Assembly (NCBI GenBank): GCA_025454955.1
Contig: JALONL010000009.1
Span: 106,411 to 170,410, forward strand
From: Bacteroidia bacterium
Lineage (GTDB): Bacteria > Bacteroidota > Bacteroidia > Palsa-965
DNA: 64,000 bases
Reading direction: 5' to 3'
Numbering within the stretch: position 1 is the stretch's first letter; each line of letters begins with the position of its first letter. The position numbers and the translations under genes were made by a program. Below are positions 1 through 8,374 of the stretch, piece by piece. The notes under the pieces are model-generated. The model did no database searches. It saw only the letters and a list, made by a program, of their open reading frames with translations, and was not told the origin of the DNA.

Positions 1-531
1 GAAATGGCATTGGTGGAAAACATACAGCGCGAAAACCTCGATGCCATTGAAGTGGCCATCAGCTACAAGCGCCTCATGGACGAGTGCAGCCTCACACAGG
101 AGCAGCTCAGCGAAAAAGTAAGCAAGCAGCGTTCCACCGTGGCCAACTACCTGCGCCTGCTCAAACTTCCGGCCGAAGTACAGCTTGGCATACGCGAAAA
201 GAAAATAAGCATGGGCCACGCCCGCGCACTCATTAACGTAAACGGCGAAGAAAACCAGATCGACATTTATAATCGCGTAATTAACGAAGACCTCTCGGTG
301 CGCGATACCGAACTGCTGGCCAGCGACAAAAAGAAAATAGAGCCCCGCATCAAACACAAAAACCTGCAGGGCAGCCTCGACGATAAATACGCCGATCAGC
401 TTAAATCCATTTCACAGCAGTACAATTCAAAAATTCAGCTCAAAAGCAATGCACAGGGCGAAGGCAAACTCATCATCCCTTTCGCCACCGAAGACGATCT
501 GGAAAAACTGCTCGATGCGCTGAACAGCTAA
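1..531 (+). CDS. parB: ParB/Spo0J chromosome partition protein, C-terminal part
   Basis: The reading frame is open at base 1, so the N-terminal part with the start lies before the window; about 176 codons are visible. The visible part begins in the conserved ALVENIQREN segment that follows the nucleotide-binding region of ParB proteins. A KorB-like helix-turn-helix follows (LTQEQLSEKVSKQRSTV and the next residues), and a short C-terminal dimerisation-type segment ends the protein (FATEDDLEKLLDAL). In the family, ParB binds parS sites, spreads as a CTP-dependent clamp and works with ParA in origin segregation. A terminator follows at once. In many Bacteroidota parB is followed by a DUF5683 gene; here that gene lies 4 kb away, behind an unknown gene and a two-component system. 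Confidence 0.93.
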   Translation, partial: EMALVENIQRENLDAIEVAISYKRLMDECSLTQEQLSEKVSKQRSTVANYLRLLKLPAEVQLGIREKKISMGHARALINVNGEENQIDIYNRVINEDLSVRDTELLASDKKKIEPRIKHKNLQGSLDDKYADQLKSISQQYNSKIQLKSNAQGEGKLIIPFATEDDLEKLLDALNS

Positions 532-540
532 CCACAATAA

Positions 541-575
541 AAAACGGCTTCCCAGAATTTGAGAAGCCGTTTTTA
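541..575. terminator. Bidirectional intrinsic terminator
   Basis: An 11-bp perfect stem (AAAACGGCTTC at 541-551 with GAAGCCGTTTT at 563-573) is flanked by A and T runs, so it can stop transcription from both sides. It lies between the convergent ends of parB and the unknown gene at 588-1169. Confidence 0.9.
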
Positions 576-587
576 GTTGCACGAGGC

Positions 588-1169
588 TTATCCGGGAAGC
601 CCCGAACGATCAAGCCGGAAGGTAACCGTGTAATCGCCCTGCTTGCTTTTAAACGGCAGGGTATTTTCAATACTTACCTTATTGTTTTCGATGAAACGAA
701 TGTCCTGCATGGCAATAAAATCATCGTCTTTCACGAAGAAGACTTTACCGGTAAGCACATTACGCATAATCGTTTGCACATTTGTACGTATTACAGCTTC
801 AGTAGCCATAACGTTTCCGAGCATAAATGTGCTCAGTTCGGCACGCAGCGCAAGACGATAAATCAGCGGATCTGAATTATCATTTTCCATCAGTGCAGCC
901 ACAATAACGCATCCGGGCAGTGCGGCTACTGTATTTTTCCTGGAAAGCAAAAGCGGATTTTCGTTTGCCTTGGGTGTTTTCACTTCCCCGGAATCAGTAT
1001 TGGTATAGGGGCCAAACTGAAAAACATTTACCCGTGGTAGCGATGTTAAGCCTGTTCCGGCTTCTACTACAGCCACAAAGAGATAAGGTTCTTCATCAAC
1101 AGATGCTTCGTTGATTTCTTTAATGCACTTTAGCTGTACAAAACGTACTTCAGATAATGCAGCAGTCAT
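588..1169 (-). CDS. Unknown protein, 193 aa
   Basis: I do not recognise the family. The protein has no signal peptide or membrane segment and looks soluble and beta-rich. An early segment (residues ~12-36) reads KCIKEINEASVDEEPYLFVA, a Cys...DEEPY pattern that I associate only loosely with small beta domains of unknown role; this is not an assignment. The C-terminal half alternates hydrophobic and polar residues (for example DDFIAMQDIRFIENNKVSIE). It is convergent with parB across a shared terminator and runs in the same direction as the regulator gene upstream, from which 226 bases separate it. The ATG start at 1169 is the first in frame. Confidence 0.7.
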   Translation of the reverse strand: MTAALSEVRFVQLKCIKEINEASVDEEPYLFVAVVEAGTGLTSLPRVNVFQFGPYTNTDSGEVKTPKANENPLLLSRKNTVAALPGCVIVAALMENDNSDPLIYRLALRAELSTFMLGNVMATEAVIRTNVQTIMRNVLTGKVFFVKDDDFIAMQDIRFIENNKVSIENTLPFKSKQGDYTVTFRLDRSGLPG

Positions 1170-1395
1170 GGGTGTTTTTTTTGAATTTACATTTACCGCG
1201 GGTGGGAATTCTTTTTACACGGAAGCTTCAGCGTGCAATCAGAACTCATTTGCAACACAGTGCGGCAGTTTACCGGATTGCTGTGGCAAAAGTAGATTCG
1301 GCACTGTCCGGGGATCAATAAAAAATGGGCAACACAGGTAACCAGAGGGTAAACAGATGTTTTGCGGGGGTAAATGCACTTTTACAGAAAAATAT

Positions 1396-2430
1396 TCAGA
1401 GAATGGCTATACGCCGGAGCAGATCATTCCTGTATTGCTTCCCAACCGGCAGTGCCTGCTGGGTAAGATATACTGTATCCCCTTCCATGCTGGTTATTTC
1501 GCCGAGCGATACGGCGAATGAACGGTGAATACGTACAAAATCGGTTTGAGGTAATTGCTTTACAAGGTCTTTCAAAAACTGCTTTACCATAAATCGTCCT
1601 TTACGGGTATGCAGCCGGGTGTAATTGTCAACAGCCTCCAGCCAGCAAATATCGGTAACGGGCACGCGGATGAGCTGGCCTTTATCGCGCACAAAGAAAG
1701 CTGCGGGATGTGGTGTGGATTCGTCCTCTGAATCCGAATGTTCTTCATTTAACGAATTGGCGCGAAGAAAGAAACCCGCATACTGCCCTGTGGAAACTTT
1801 TACGGGAGAAATGAGGCCGGTGAGTGGCAATGTTTCGCCGTTTCGGTGATTGATCGACTTTAACTTTTCATTTTCAAAAGCAAAAATCCGTTCGGCGGGT
1901 CGGTTTTGCACTTCGGCCGAAGTAAAGCCGCTGAGTTTTTCCATGCTCCGGTTCATACGTACAATTTGATAGTCGGAGTCAAGCAGTGCCCACGGACTGT
2001 TTGTTTCAAAAACAGCTTCCCTGAGGAGTAATTGAATCTGGTTTTCATTTTGCAACTGCCGGTGCGCCTGCACTGCCAATAGTACCTGTCGTTGTAGTTC
2101 CTCATTACGAAACGGTTTAAGCAGATAACCGGCCGGGGCCAGTTGCAGTGCACGCGAAAAAGTAGCCGAATCGGTATAGGCAGTGAGAAAAATACAGGAT
2201 ATGTTTTTTCCTTTCAGTGTGGCTGCAAGTTGAATGCCGTCTTCTTCATGCTCGCCAAGATTAATATCAAGCAACACAATATCCACATCCGAATTTTCGA
2301 GCATGGTGCGGGCCTCCGAAGCATTTGCCGCTATACCGGCCACTTCATAGCCCATATCAAGCAATCGCTGCTCAATATCAAGCGCAATGGCAATCTGATC
2401 CTCCACAATAAGCAGCGAAATTTTCTGCAT
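1396..2430 (-). CDS. LytTR-family response regulator with PAS domain
   Basis: Three domains are visible. An N-terminal receiver domain (residues ~1-120) has the acidic pair E10/D11, phosphoacceptor D55 in IVLLDINL and the conserved lysine in YLLKPF. A PAS-like domain follows (~135-220; WALLDSDYQIVRMNRSMEKL). The C-terminus is a LytTR DNA-binding domain (~243-344; VTDICWLEAVDNYTRLHT and FVRIHRSFAVSL). A phosphorylated LytTR regulator normally binds direct repeats in promoters. The gene lies 12 nt behind the histidine kinase gene on the same strand, so the two almost certainly form a cognate pair in one operon. A PAS domain between receiver and LytTR is less usual and suggests a second signal input. 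Targets are not visible here. Confidence 0.92.
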   Translation of the reverse strand: MQKISLLIVEDQIAIALDIEQRLLDMGYEVAGIAANASEARTMLENSDVDIVLLDINLGEHEEDGIQLAATLKGKNISCIFLTAYTDSATFSRALQLAPAGYLLKPFRNEELQRQVLLAVQAHRQLQNENQIQLLLREAVFETNSPWALLDSDYQIVRMNRSMEKLSGFTSAEVQNRPAERIFAFENEKLKSINHRNGETLPLTGLISPVKVSTGQYAGFFLRANSLNEEHSDSEDESTPHPAAFFVRDKGQLIRVPVTDICWLEAVDNYTRLHTRKGRFMVKQFLKDLVKQLPQTDFVRIHRSFAVSLGEITSMEGDTVYLTQQALPVGKQYRNDLLRRIAIL

Positions 2431-2442
2431 GTGATACGTTGT

Positions 2443-4335
2443 TTAATCGATGGAAGTTTTTAGAGGAAAATCAATAATTACACTCACTCCCTGCCCTGCG
2501 TTTTGAAGCATTTGCAAACTGCCTTTCAACTGTTTTACCAAACCTTTTACCAGGCGCATACCCAGCCTGAAATTCTTTTCATCGTTCACACTTATGCCGC
2601 GGCCATTGTCAGCCACTTCCAGTTTCAGTTGTCCGTGTGTGGAGCTTGCCTTTATGGCTATCGTCCCCCCACTTTCGCCGGCAAAAGCATGTTTGATGCT
2701 GTTGGTCACCAATTCATTAATAATGAGTCCGCAAGGCACAAGCTGATCAATATCGCACCCGATGTCTTCTACTTCGCACACCAGATCAATATGCAACCGA
2801 TCGCTGCTGAAAGACGCTGAAAGATGAGTGGCAAGCTGCTCCAGATAATCGCGCAAACTGATATTATTCAGTGATTCCGAATGATATAATTTTTCATGCA
2901 GCAAGGCAATGGTATGAATTCTGTCTTCGCTTTTACGAAGTACCTCCGTATCTGCCCCTTCATTTTTGCCGGCCTGAAAATGCAGTAAGCTGGCCACAAG
3001 CTGAAGATTATTTTTTACGCGATGATGAATTTCGCGCATAAGAAGTTCCTTTTGCCTCACAAGTTCGCTAAGTCTCGCATTAAGTTTCTGCTGCGCCTGC
3101 TTGCGTTTAACTATTACCAGCAAAAGCGAAAAAGTAAGCAGCAAAATCAATGCGAGCAATAAAAGCACAGTACGTTGCCGCGAAATTTTATTCTGCTGCA
3201 AAGTAGTTTTAAGAGTGGCTGTTTCCTTTTCTGCCTGCAGCTTTTCAATCTTCTGCTTGTTTTCTCTCATCCGGAAACGAGCATCAAGCAACTGTGTATT
3301 CTGAAGTAACTTTTCTTTGTTGCTGCTGTTTTGAAAATCTGTATAGTGCTTAAAATTTTCAAGGGCTTTGGCATATTGACCTTGCCTTGCATTCAGTTCC
3401 GATAATATTAAGCCTGCTTTTTTACCAAGTTCAAAAAGTTTATTGTCTTTTGCTTCGATAAAGGCATTTTCAAGAATTCCCTCTGCTTTATCTAATTTAC
3501 CTTCATTAAGATAATATAAACCCAGATTACACTTAATGGTTACTTCATCCGACTTTTGCCTGCGGGCAATGGCTACCGGTAAAATTTCGTTCATAAGCCG
3601 GATGGATAATGACGTTTTACCGATTTTATCATACACAATGGCCTGATTGGTAATTAATGATATTATACCAGAGGTATCCTTGTTGAATTGCCGTATAGGT
3701 AATGCCCTCTCGTAGCAAAGAAGGGCTTTATCATATTCTTTTCGGCTCCGGTATATTCCTGCAAGATTATTCATTGCAGATGCCACACGTAAACTGTCGC
3801 CATACCGAATACCTATTTCATAAGATCGCTGAAAGTAAGATTGTGCTGCCGTATCGTTTCCCAATATTCGGTACTCCCGGCCAATATCGTTGTAAACCAT
3901 ACCCATAGCGTAAGGTTTTGTACATAAAGTCACAGCCTGAAAAAAACAGTTCAGCGCCTGTTCGTTTTCTCCAATTTCTGAATGCAGCATTCCTTTGGCA
4001 TGATAAAACTCTCCCTTCAGGTTCGGATCAGATATTCGATGTGTAAGTTGTGCAGCAGAGTCGAGAAAAGCCGAGGAGGAATCATATTGCTGAATATTTG
4101 TATAACATAAACTCCCGGTAATATATGCCCTGCAACGCTCGTATTGGCCATCAGGATTACCAGCCGTTTTGAGAATTACATTATTAACCAGCCTCAATGT
4201 AGTTCCCGGATTTCTGTATTTCAGTTTACTTGCCAGATGATTTGCTATTACCGGATACCACGGCGATGAAATTTGCCCCTTCAGTTCAACACACGACAAA
4301 ACCGACACAAGTGCCACGGCCAAACTTATTCTCAT
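2443..4335 (-). CDS. TPR-containing sensor histidine kinase
   Basis: The 630-aa kinase has an N-terminal signal sequence (ending near residue 20; a lipobox-like VLSC is also present), a long TPR region (~50-350, repeats such as AMNNLAGIYRSRKEYDKALL), a coiled coil and one transmembrane helix (~390-410, rich in L and V). A HisKA_2-type phosphoacceptor box follows (MREIHHRVKNNLQLVASLL, His near residue 437), then an HATPase domain (LVPCGLIINELVTNSIKHAF, later DNGRGI). The architecture places the TPR sensor outside the cytoplasm and the kinase inside, as in many Bacteroidota kinases that partner LytTR regulators. The regulator follows 12 nt downstream. The signal sensed is unknown. Confidence 0.92.
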   Translation of the reverse strand: MRISLAVALVSVLSCVELKGQISSPWYPVIANHLASKLKYRNPGTTLRLVNNVILKTAGNPDGQYERCRAYITGSLCYTNIQQYDSSSAFLDSAAQLTHRISDPNLKGEFYHAKGMLHSEIGENEQALNCFFQAVTLCTKPYAMGMVYNDIGREYRILGNDTAAQSYFQRSYEIGIRYGDSLRVASAMNNLAGIYRSRKEYDKALLCYERALPIRQFNKDTSGIISLITNQAIVYDKIGKTSLSIRLMNEILPVAIARRQKSDEVTIKCNLGLYYLNEGKLDKAEGILENAFIEAKDNKLFELGKKAGLILSELNARQGQYAKALENFKHYTDFQNSSNKEKLLQNTQLLDARFRMRENKQKIEKLQAEKETATLKTTLQQNKISRQRTVLLLLALILLLTFSLLLVIVKRKQAQQKLNARLSELVRQKELLMREIHHRVKNNLQLVASLLHFQAGKNEGADTEVLRKSEDRIHTIALLHEKLYHSESLNNISLRDYLEQLATHLSASFSSDRLHIDLVCEVEDIGCDIDQLVPCGLIINELVTNSIKHAFAGESGGTIAIKASSTHGQLKLEVADNGRGISVNDEKNFRLGMRLVKGLVKQLKGSLQMLQNAGQGVSVIIDFPLKTSID

Positions 4336-4581
4336 ACGAATCCTGTTCTGGTGAATTGATTAGTATATACCGTGTAAACAGCATCTGATTTATAACCGTT
4401 ACCGGGCTATAAAAAAAGAGTAAACTTGGGGATATAATGCGTTTACTTTTCCCAAATTACTTAAAATTAACACCAGAAATTATCTTATTTATCAACAGAT
4501 CTTGTCTACAAAACCGCCTGTTTGAACTCAAACTTCCATTTAAATGCATTTTACTCCCCAACTCGTTTTATGTTTAAATCG

Positions 4582-4589
4582 TATTTTTG
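4582..4589 (+). promoter_or_regulatory. -7 promoter box, probably leaderless
   Basis: TATTTTTG matches the Bacteroidota -7 consensus TAnnTTTG exactly. Only 6 nt separate it from the ATG at 4596, so the transcript would begin at or next to the start codon. No clear -33 TTTG is seen. Confidence 0.6.
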
Positions 4590-4595
4590 CACTGC

Positions 4596-5168
4596 ATGAA
4601 AACAGCATTGGCGCATGTTTTTGTATTGATTCTGTGTTGTTGTTTGGGTGTGGATTTATCTGCTCAAACTGACAGCCTGTCGCCAAAACAACCTCCATCC
4701 GATTCTCTCCTCAAACAACCACCCCACCCGCCCAAACGCGCCGCACTCATGAGCGCCTGCCTGCCCGGACTGGGACAGGCATACAATAAGAAATACTGGA
4801 AAATTCCCATTATTTACGTGGGTTTCGGCGGGCTCGGATATAGTGTGGGTTTTAACCACACGTATTACAAACGCTATCGCGATGCCATTCGCCTGCGTTA
4901 CGACGGCGATCCCAATACCAACGATGTATATCCGCTTTTTTCGGATGATGATCTTTCGACGCTGAAAAACTATTACCAGCGCTTTCGCGACCTGAGCATT
5001 ATTGGCATGGCTGCGCTTTATACGCTTAATGTAATTGATGCCGCCGTGGACGCACACCTGTTTTACTTCAATGTAAGCGACGATCTTTCGCTGCGGGCCA
5101 CACCTTTTATGCTTCCCACTCCGGGCGGTCCGGTGGCGGGTGTGGGTTTAAGGCTTGGCTGGCGGTAA
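4596..5168 (+). CDS. DUF5683 domain protein
   Basis: A 190-aa protein with a signal peptide (MKTALAHVFVLILCCCLGV, cleavage probably after LSA), a proline-rich linker (~25-45) and a DUF5683-type body that starts with the family motif KRAALMSACLPGLGQAYNKK, followed by hydrophobic segments IPIIYVGFGGLGYSVGF and ALYTLNVIDAAVDAHLF. Function is unknown; members lie in the parA-parB-DUF5683-dapB-lepB neighbourhood of many Bacteroidota, which suggests an envelope or division-linked role. A TTG at 4587 would extend the frame by three codons, but the ATG at 4596 fits both the signal peptide and the promoter box 6 nt upstream. Confidence 0.85.
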   Translation: MKTALAHVFVLILCCCLGVDLSAQTDSLSPKQPPSDSLLKQPPHPPKRAALMSACLPGLGQAYNKKYWKIPIIYVGFGGLGYSVGFNHTYYKRYRDAIRLRYDGDPNTNDVYPLFSDDDLSTLKNYYQRFRDLSIIGMAALYTLNVIDAAVDAHLFYFNVSDDLSLRATPFMLPTPGGPVAGVGLRLGWR

Positions 5169-5233
5169 TTTCCAAACAATTCATTCCTGATTATCCACTA
5201 TTCGGAATCAATTTCGAACGGTTCGGGCAATTT

Positions 5234-5259
5234 TATTTTTGATAATTGAACAGTGTTCA
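5234..5259 (+). promoter_or_regulatory. tetR promoter with operator palindrome
   Basis: A -7 box TATTTTTG (5234-5241) is followed 5 nt later by the palindrome TGAAC-AGT-GTTCA (5247-5259), placed over the expected start point. The same TGAAC-N3-GTTCA palindrome recurs at 5906-5918 before the efflux genes, so this is the likely autoregulatory operator of the TetR protein encoded from 5276. Confidence 0.75.
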
Positions 5260-5275
5260 GTAATTTTACGCCGAA

Positions 5276-5887
5276 ATGGGAACGAAAGAAAGAAAAGAGC
5301 GCGAACGCGAACAGGTAAAGAGCCAAATTCTTACGGCTGCACGCGAACTGTTCTTTGCGTTGGGCTATGAGGCCACCAGCATACGCAGCATTGCCGAAAA
5401 GGTGGAATACAGCCCCGGAGCTATTTACCTGCATTTCAAGGATAAAGACTCCATTTTTCACGAACTTCAGATCGAAGGATTTCACCTGTTGAACGAGAAA
5501 ATGGCTGTTTTGCTGGCCGTTTCCGATCCGTTTGAGCGGCTCAAGGCTATGGGCAGGGTGTATATGCAGTTTGCCAAAGATTACCCTGATTACTATGACC
5601 TCATGTTCGTGATACGCGCCCCCATGCGGGCACTCGAAGATGATGAAGAATGGCAGGCAGGTGAAACCGCATATCACATTCTTATTCATGTAGTTAAAGA
5701 ATGCCAGAGTGTTGGCTACTTTAACAATGTGGATCCCGAAACTTTCTCATATTACGTATGGGCAACCATGCACGGCATCATTACCTTAGGCAAACACGGC
5801 CGCAATAAGGTGGTGTGCGAAGCCAGCCGAAACTTCATCGAAGAACTCGCTTTTCAGGAGTTTGTGAAAATGCTGGAAAAAAAGTAA
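5276..5887 (+). CDS. TetR/AcrR-family repressor
   Basis: A 203-aa one-component regulator. The N-terminal helix-turn-helix is typical (AARELFFALGYEATSIRSI and VEYSPGAIYLHFKDKDSIF, residues ~20-63); the rest is the all-helical ligand and dimer domain. TetR proteins repress until a small molecule binds. The gene sits directly before a TolC/adaptor/RND operon, and one palindrome (TGAAC-N3-GTTCA) lies in its own promoter and again in the gap before tolC, so repression of both is likely, with release by an efflux substrate. The substrate cannot be read from sequence. Start is the ATG at 5276, 34 nt behind the -7 box. Confidence 0.93.
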   Translation: MGTKERKEREREQVKSQILTAARELFFALGYEATSIRSIAEKVEYSPGAIYLHFKDKDSIFHELQIEGFHLLNEKMAVLLAVSDPFERLKAMGRVYMQFAKDYPDYYDLMFVIRAPMRALEDDEEWQAGETAYHILIHVVKECQSVGYFNNVDPETFSYYVWATMHGIITLGKHGRNKVVCEASRNFIEELAFQEFVKMLEKK

Positions 5888-5904
5888 AAAATTTTACAAT
5901 AATT

Positions 5905-5919
5905 CTGAACAACGTTCAG
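5905..5919 (+). promoter_or_regulatory. Second TetR operator, before tolC
   Basis: CTGAAC-AAC-GTTCAG is a perfect 6-bp-arm palindrome with the same core as the site at 5247-5259. It overlaps a weak -7 box (TAATTCTG, 5900-5907). A further GTTCA half-site lies at 5932-5936. This is the probable control site for the efflux operon starting at 5949. Confidence 0.7.
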
Positions 5920-5948
5920 ACTATAAATTACGTTCAAAAACCAACCTT

Positions 5949-7301
5949 ATGATACCACTCCGAATTCTGATTCCGGCAGCCATGCTTTTTACCGGAGCTC
6001 CGCTTTGGGGGCAGCAAATCCTGGATGAGTATGTAAAGCAGGGATTAGACTCCAACATCGTACTTCGTCAAAAAACCATTGCCTATGAACAGGCCGTGCT
6101 GGCACTCAAAAACGCACGAAGCTATTTTCAGCCTTCGGTAAACCTGAACAGCAGCTACACCACGGGCGAAGGCGGACGTTTTATTTCGCTGCCCGTGGGC
6201 GATTTGCTTAACCCGGTGTACAGCACCCTCAACCAGCTTACGGCCGGCAATGCTTTTCCGCAAATAGAAAATGTGGAACAGAGCTTCTTTCCGCGCAATA
6301 TGTACGATGCGCATGTACGCACGTCGATGCCGCTGCTCAATACCGATGTGTGGTACGGCGTGAAAATAAGCGAACAGCAGGCAGCCATTAAAGATGCTGA
6401 AATAGCCCTCTACAAACGCGAATTGGTGCGCGACATCAAAGTGGCCTACTTCAATTACCTCAGCGCCACCGAGGCTGTACAGATTTACACCTCGGCACTC
6501 GAACTAACCGAACGCAATGCCAAAGTAACCGCCTCGCTGGTGGCCAATGGCAAAGCCGTACAGGCACAAATGCTGCGCGCCGAAAGCGAAAAAGCGCAGG
6601 TAACCGCACAACTCGAACAAGCCCGCAACCAGCAACTCAACGCCGAAGCCTGGTTCAATTTCCTGCTTAATAAGCCGCTGCATACAGCCATCAATACCAA
6701 TTTCAACACCGCCTCTGCCCTCGCCCGCCTTACCACGGGCTACGATTCGTCGCAAATTGCCCGCCGCGAGGAATTGAAAATGCTCATGCTGAGCGAGCGT
6801 CTCAGCTACACAGCCTCGCGTATGCAGCGCAGCTACTTTATTCCCAAACTGAGCTTCTTTATTGATCTGGGTTCGCAAAGTGAAAGCTGGAAGTTCGACA
6901 ACCGCTCGCGTTATTACCTGCTGGGCATACAGCTCGACATGCCGCTTTACAACGGTATGCGCAACCGAAACAACTACCGGAGCAGCCTGCTCGATATGCG
7001 CATGGCCACATACAGCTACCAGAATACACAACGCCAACTGAAACTGGCTGCCGATGTGGCTCAAAACAACCTCAATGCTGCATTGGCCCGCTGGAAAGCC
7101 GCCACCGAACAGCAGCGCGCCGCCGAATCTTACTACCGCCTCATCAGCAACGGATACGCACAGGGCACAAACCCGCTCCTCGAACTCATTGACGCACGCA
7201 CACAGCTTACGGCCGCCGCCGTGCAACTGAACGTGTGCAAATACGACGTGCTTCAGGCACAGGCCAAACTCGAACGCGAAATTGCATCCTCCACACTCTG
7301 A
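5949..7301 (+). CDS. TolC-family outer membrane efflux protein
   Basis: A 450-aa protein with a signal peptide (first ~21 residues, ending LWGQ) and the two long coiled-coil repeats of TolC/OprM proteins. Visible family segments include ALYKRELVRDIKVAYFNYLS in the first half and NGYAQGTNPLLELIDARTQL near the C-terminus. TolC trimers form the outer membrane and periplasmic channel of tripartite pumps. It is the first gene of the efflux operon; the adaptor gene starts 3 nt after its stop, so they are co-transcribed and probably translationally coupled. Length is normal for the family. Confidence 0.95.
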   Translation: MIPLRILIPAAMLFTGAPLWGQQILDEYVKQGLDSNIVLRQKTIAYEQAVLALKNARSYFQPSVNLNSSYTTGEGGRFISLPVGDLLNPVYSTLNQLTAGNAFPQIENVEQSFFPRNMYDAHVRTSMPLLNTDVWYGVKISEQQAAIKDAEIALYKRELVRDIKVAYFNYLSATEAVQIYTSALELTERNAKVTASLVANGKAVQAQMLRAESEKAQVTAQLEQARNQQLNAEAWFNFLLNKPLHTAINTNFNTASALARLTTGYDSSQIARREELKMLMLSERLSYTASRMQRSYFIPKLSFFIDLGSQSESWKFDNRSRYYLLGIQLDMPLYNGMRNRNNYRSSLLDMRMATYSYQNTQRQLKLAADVAQNNLNAALARWKAATEQQRAAESYYRLISNGYAQGTNPLLELIDARTQLTAAAVQLNVCKYDVLQAQAKLEREIASSTL

Positions 7302-7304
7302 CAC

Positions 7305-8363
7305 ATGCGCACTACTCTTCATATCCTCATCCCGGCCGCCATGCTTGTGGCCTTCACCGCCGCATCATGCAGCAAAGGTGAAAAAACATCCAAACTTCCC
7401 ACTGCCGGAGAAGCCATTCCGGTGAAAGTGATGAACCCGATTTTCTCCAGCCAGACCGGTGTAATTACCGCCGGCGGACAGTTTACCACCGACGACGAAA
7501 CCATGCTCTCGTTCAAAACGGGCGGCATCATAAGTGCCGTGCTCGTGAAAGAAGGCGATGCCGTGCGCCGCGGTCAGTTGCTGGCCACGCTTGATGTGAC
7601 TGAGATTTCGGCATTGGCCAACCAGGCCCGCTTAGGTTTGGAAAAAGCCGAGCGCGATTTAAAACGTGCCACCAACCTTCACCGCGACAGTGTGGCCACA
7701 CTCGAACAGCTCGAAAACGCCCGCACCGCCCGCGATCTGGCCCAGCAGCAACTCCGCGCCGCCGAGTTCAACCTGCAACATTCCGAAATACGTGCAGTGA
7801 ACGACGGCTACATACTGCGCAAATTTGCCAACGCCGGACAACTCGCCGGCCCCGGCACACCCGTATTTCAAACCAACGGCGCCACCAGCCGCAAATGGCT
7901 CATGCGCCTCGGCGTAAGCGACCGCGAATGGGCGCAAATTGCCAACGGCGATTCGGCCACCATTACCACCGACGCTTTCCCCAACCGCACACTCAGCGCC
8001 ATCGTTTCGCGCCGCGCCGAATCGGCCGATCCCTACACCGGCGCATTCATCATCGAACTCACCGTAAACGTTACCGGCGATGTAAAGCCCGCCGCCGGAA
8101 TGTTTGGCAAAGCCACAATCAAAGCCTCGGCCAAACAGGATGCGTGGGAAATTCCCTACACCGCCCTGCTCGACGGCAACGCCGGTGAAGGATTCATTTT
8201 CGTAACCACCGATGGTAAAACCGCCGAACGCATTCCCGTAAAAATTGCCTCCATCGCAGCCAACACCGTGCGCCTGAGCGATGGCCCAAAACACGGACAA
8301 CGCATTATTGTATCGGGCAGCGCATACCTCACACACGGCTCACCCATTCGTATCACCAACTAA
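7305..8363 (+). CDS. RND efflux periplasmic adaptor (lipoprotein)
   Basis: A 352-aa membrane fusion protein. The signal peptide ends in a lipobox (AASC, Cys22), so it is lipid-anchored. The biotinyl-lipoyl half-motifs flank a helical hairpin (GGIISAVLVKEGDAVRRGQL at ~73-92; RAVNDGYILRKFANAGQL near ~165), followed by beta-barrel and membrane-proximal domains. It links the inner-membrane pump with the TolC-type channel. It sits between tolC and the pump gene, with spacings of 3 and 11 nt. Confidence 0.95.
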   Translation: MRTTLHILIPAAMLVAFTAASCSKGEKTSKLPTAGEAIPVKVMNPIFSSQTGVITAGGQFTTDDETMLSFKTGGIISAVLVKEGDAVRRGQLLATLDVTEISALANQARLGLEKAERDLKRATNLHRDSVATLEQLENARTARDLAQQQLRAAEFNLQHSEIRAVNDGYILRKFANAGQLAGPGTPVFQTNGATSRKWLMRLGVSDREWAQIANGDSATITTDAFPNRTLSAIVSRRAESADPYTGAFIIELTVNVTGDVKPAAGMFGKATIKASAKQDAWEIPYTALLDGNAGEGFIFVTTDGKTAERIPVKIASIAANTVRLSDGPKHGQRIIVSGSAYLTHGSPIRITN

Positions 8364-8374
8364 TAACGGCACTC

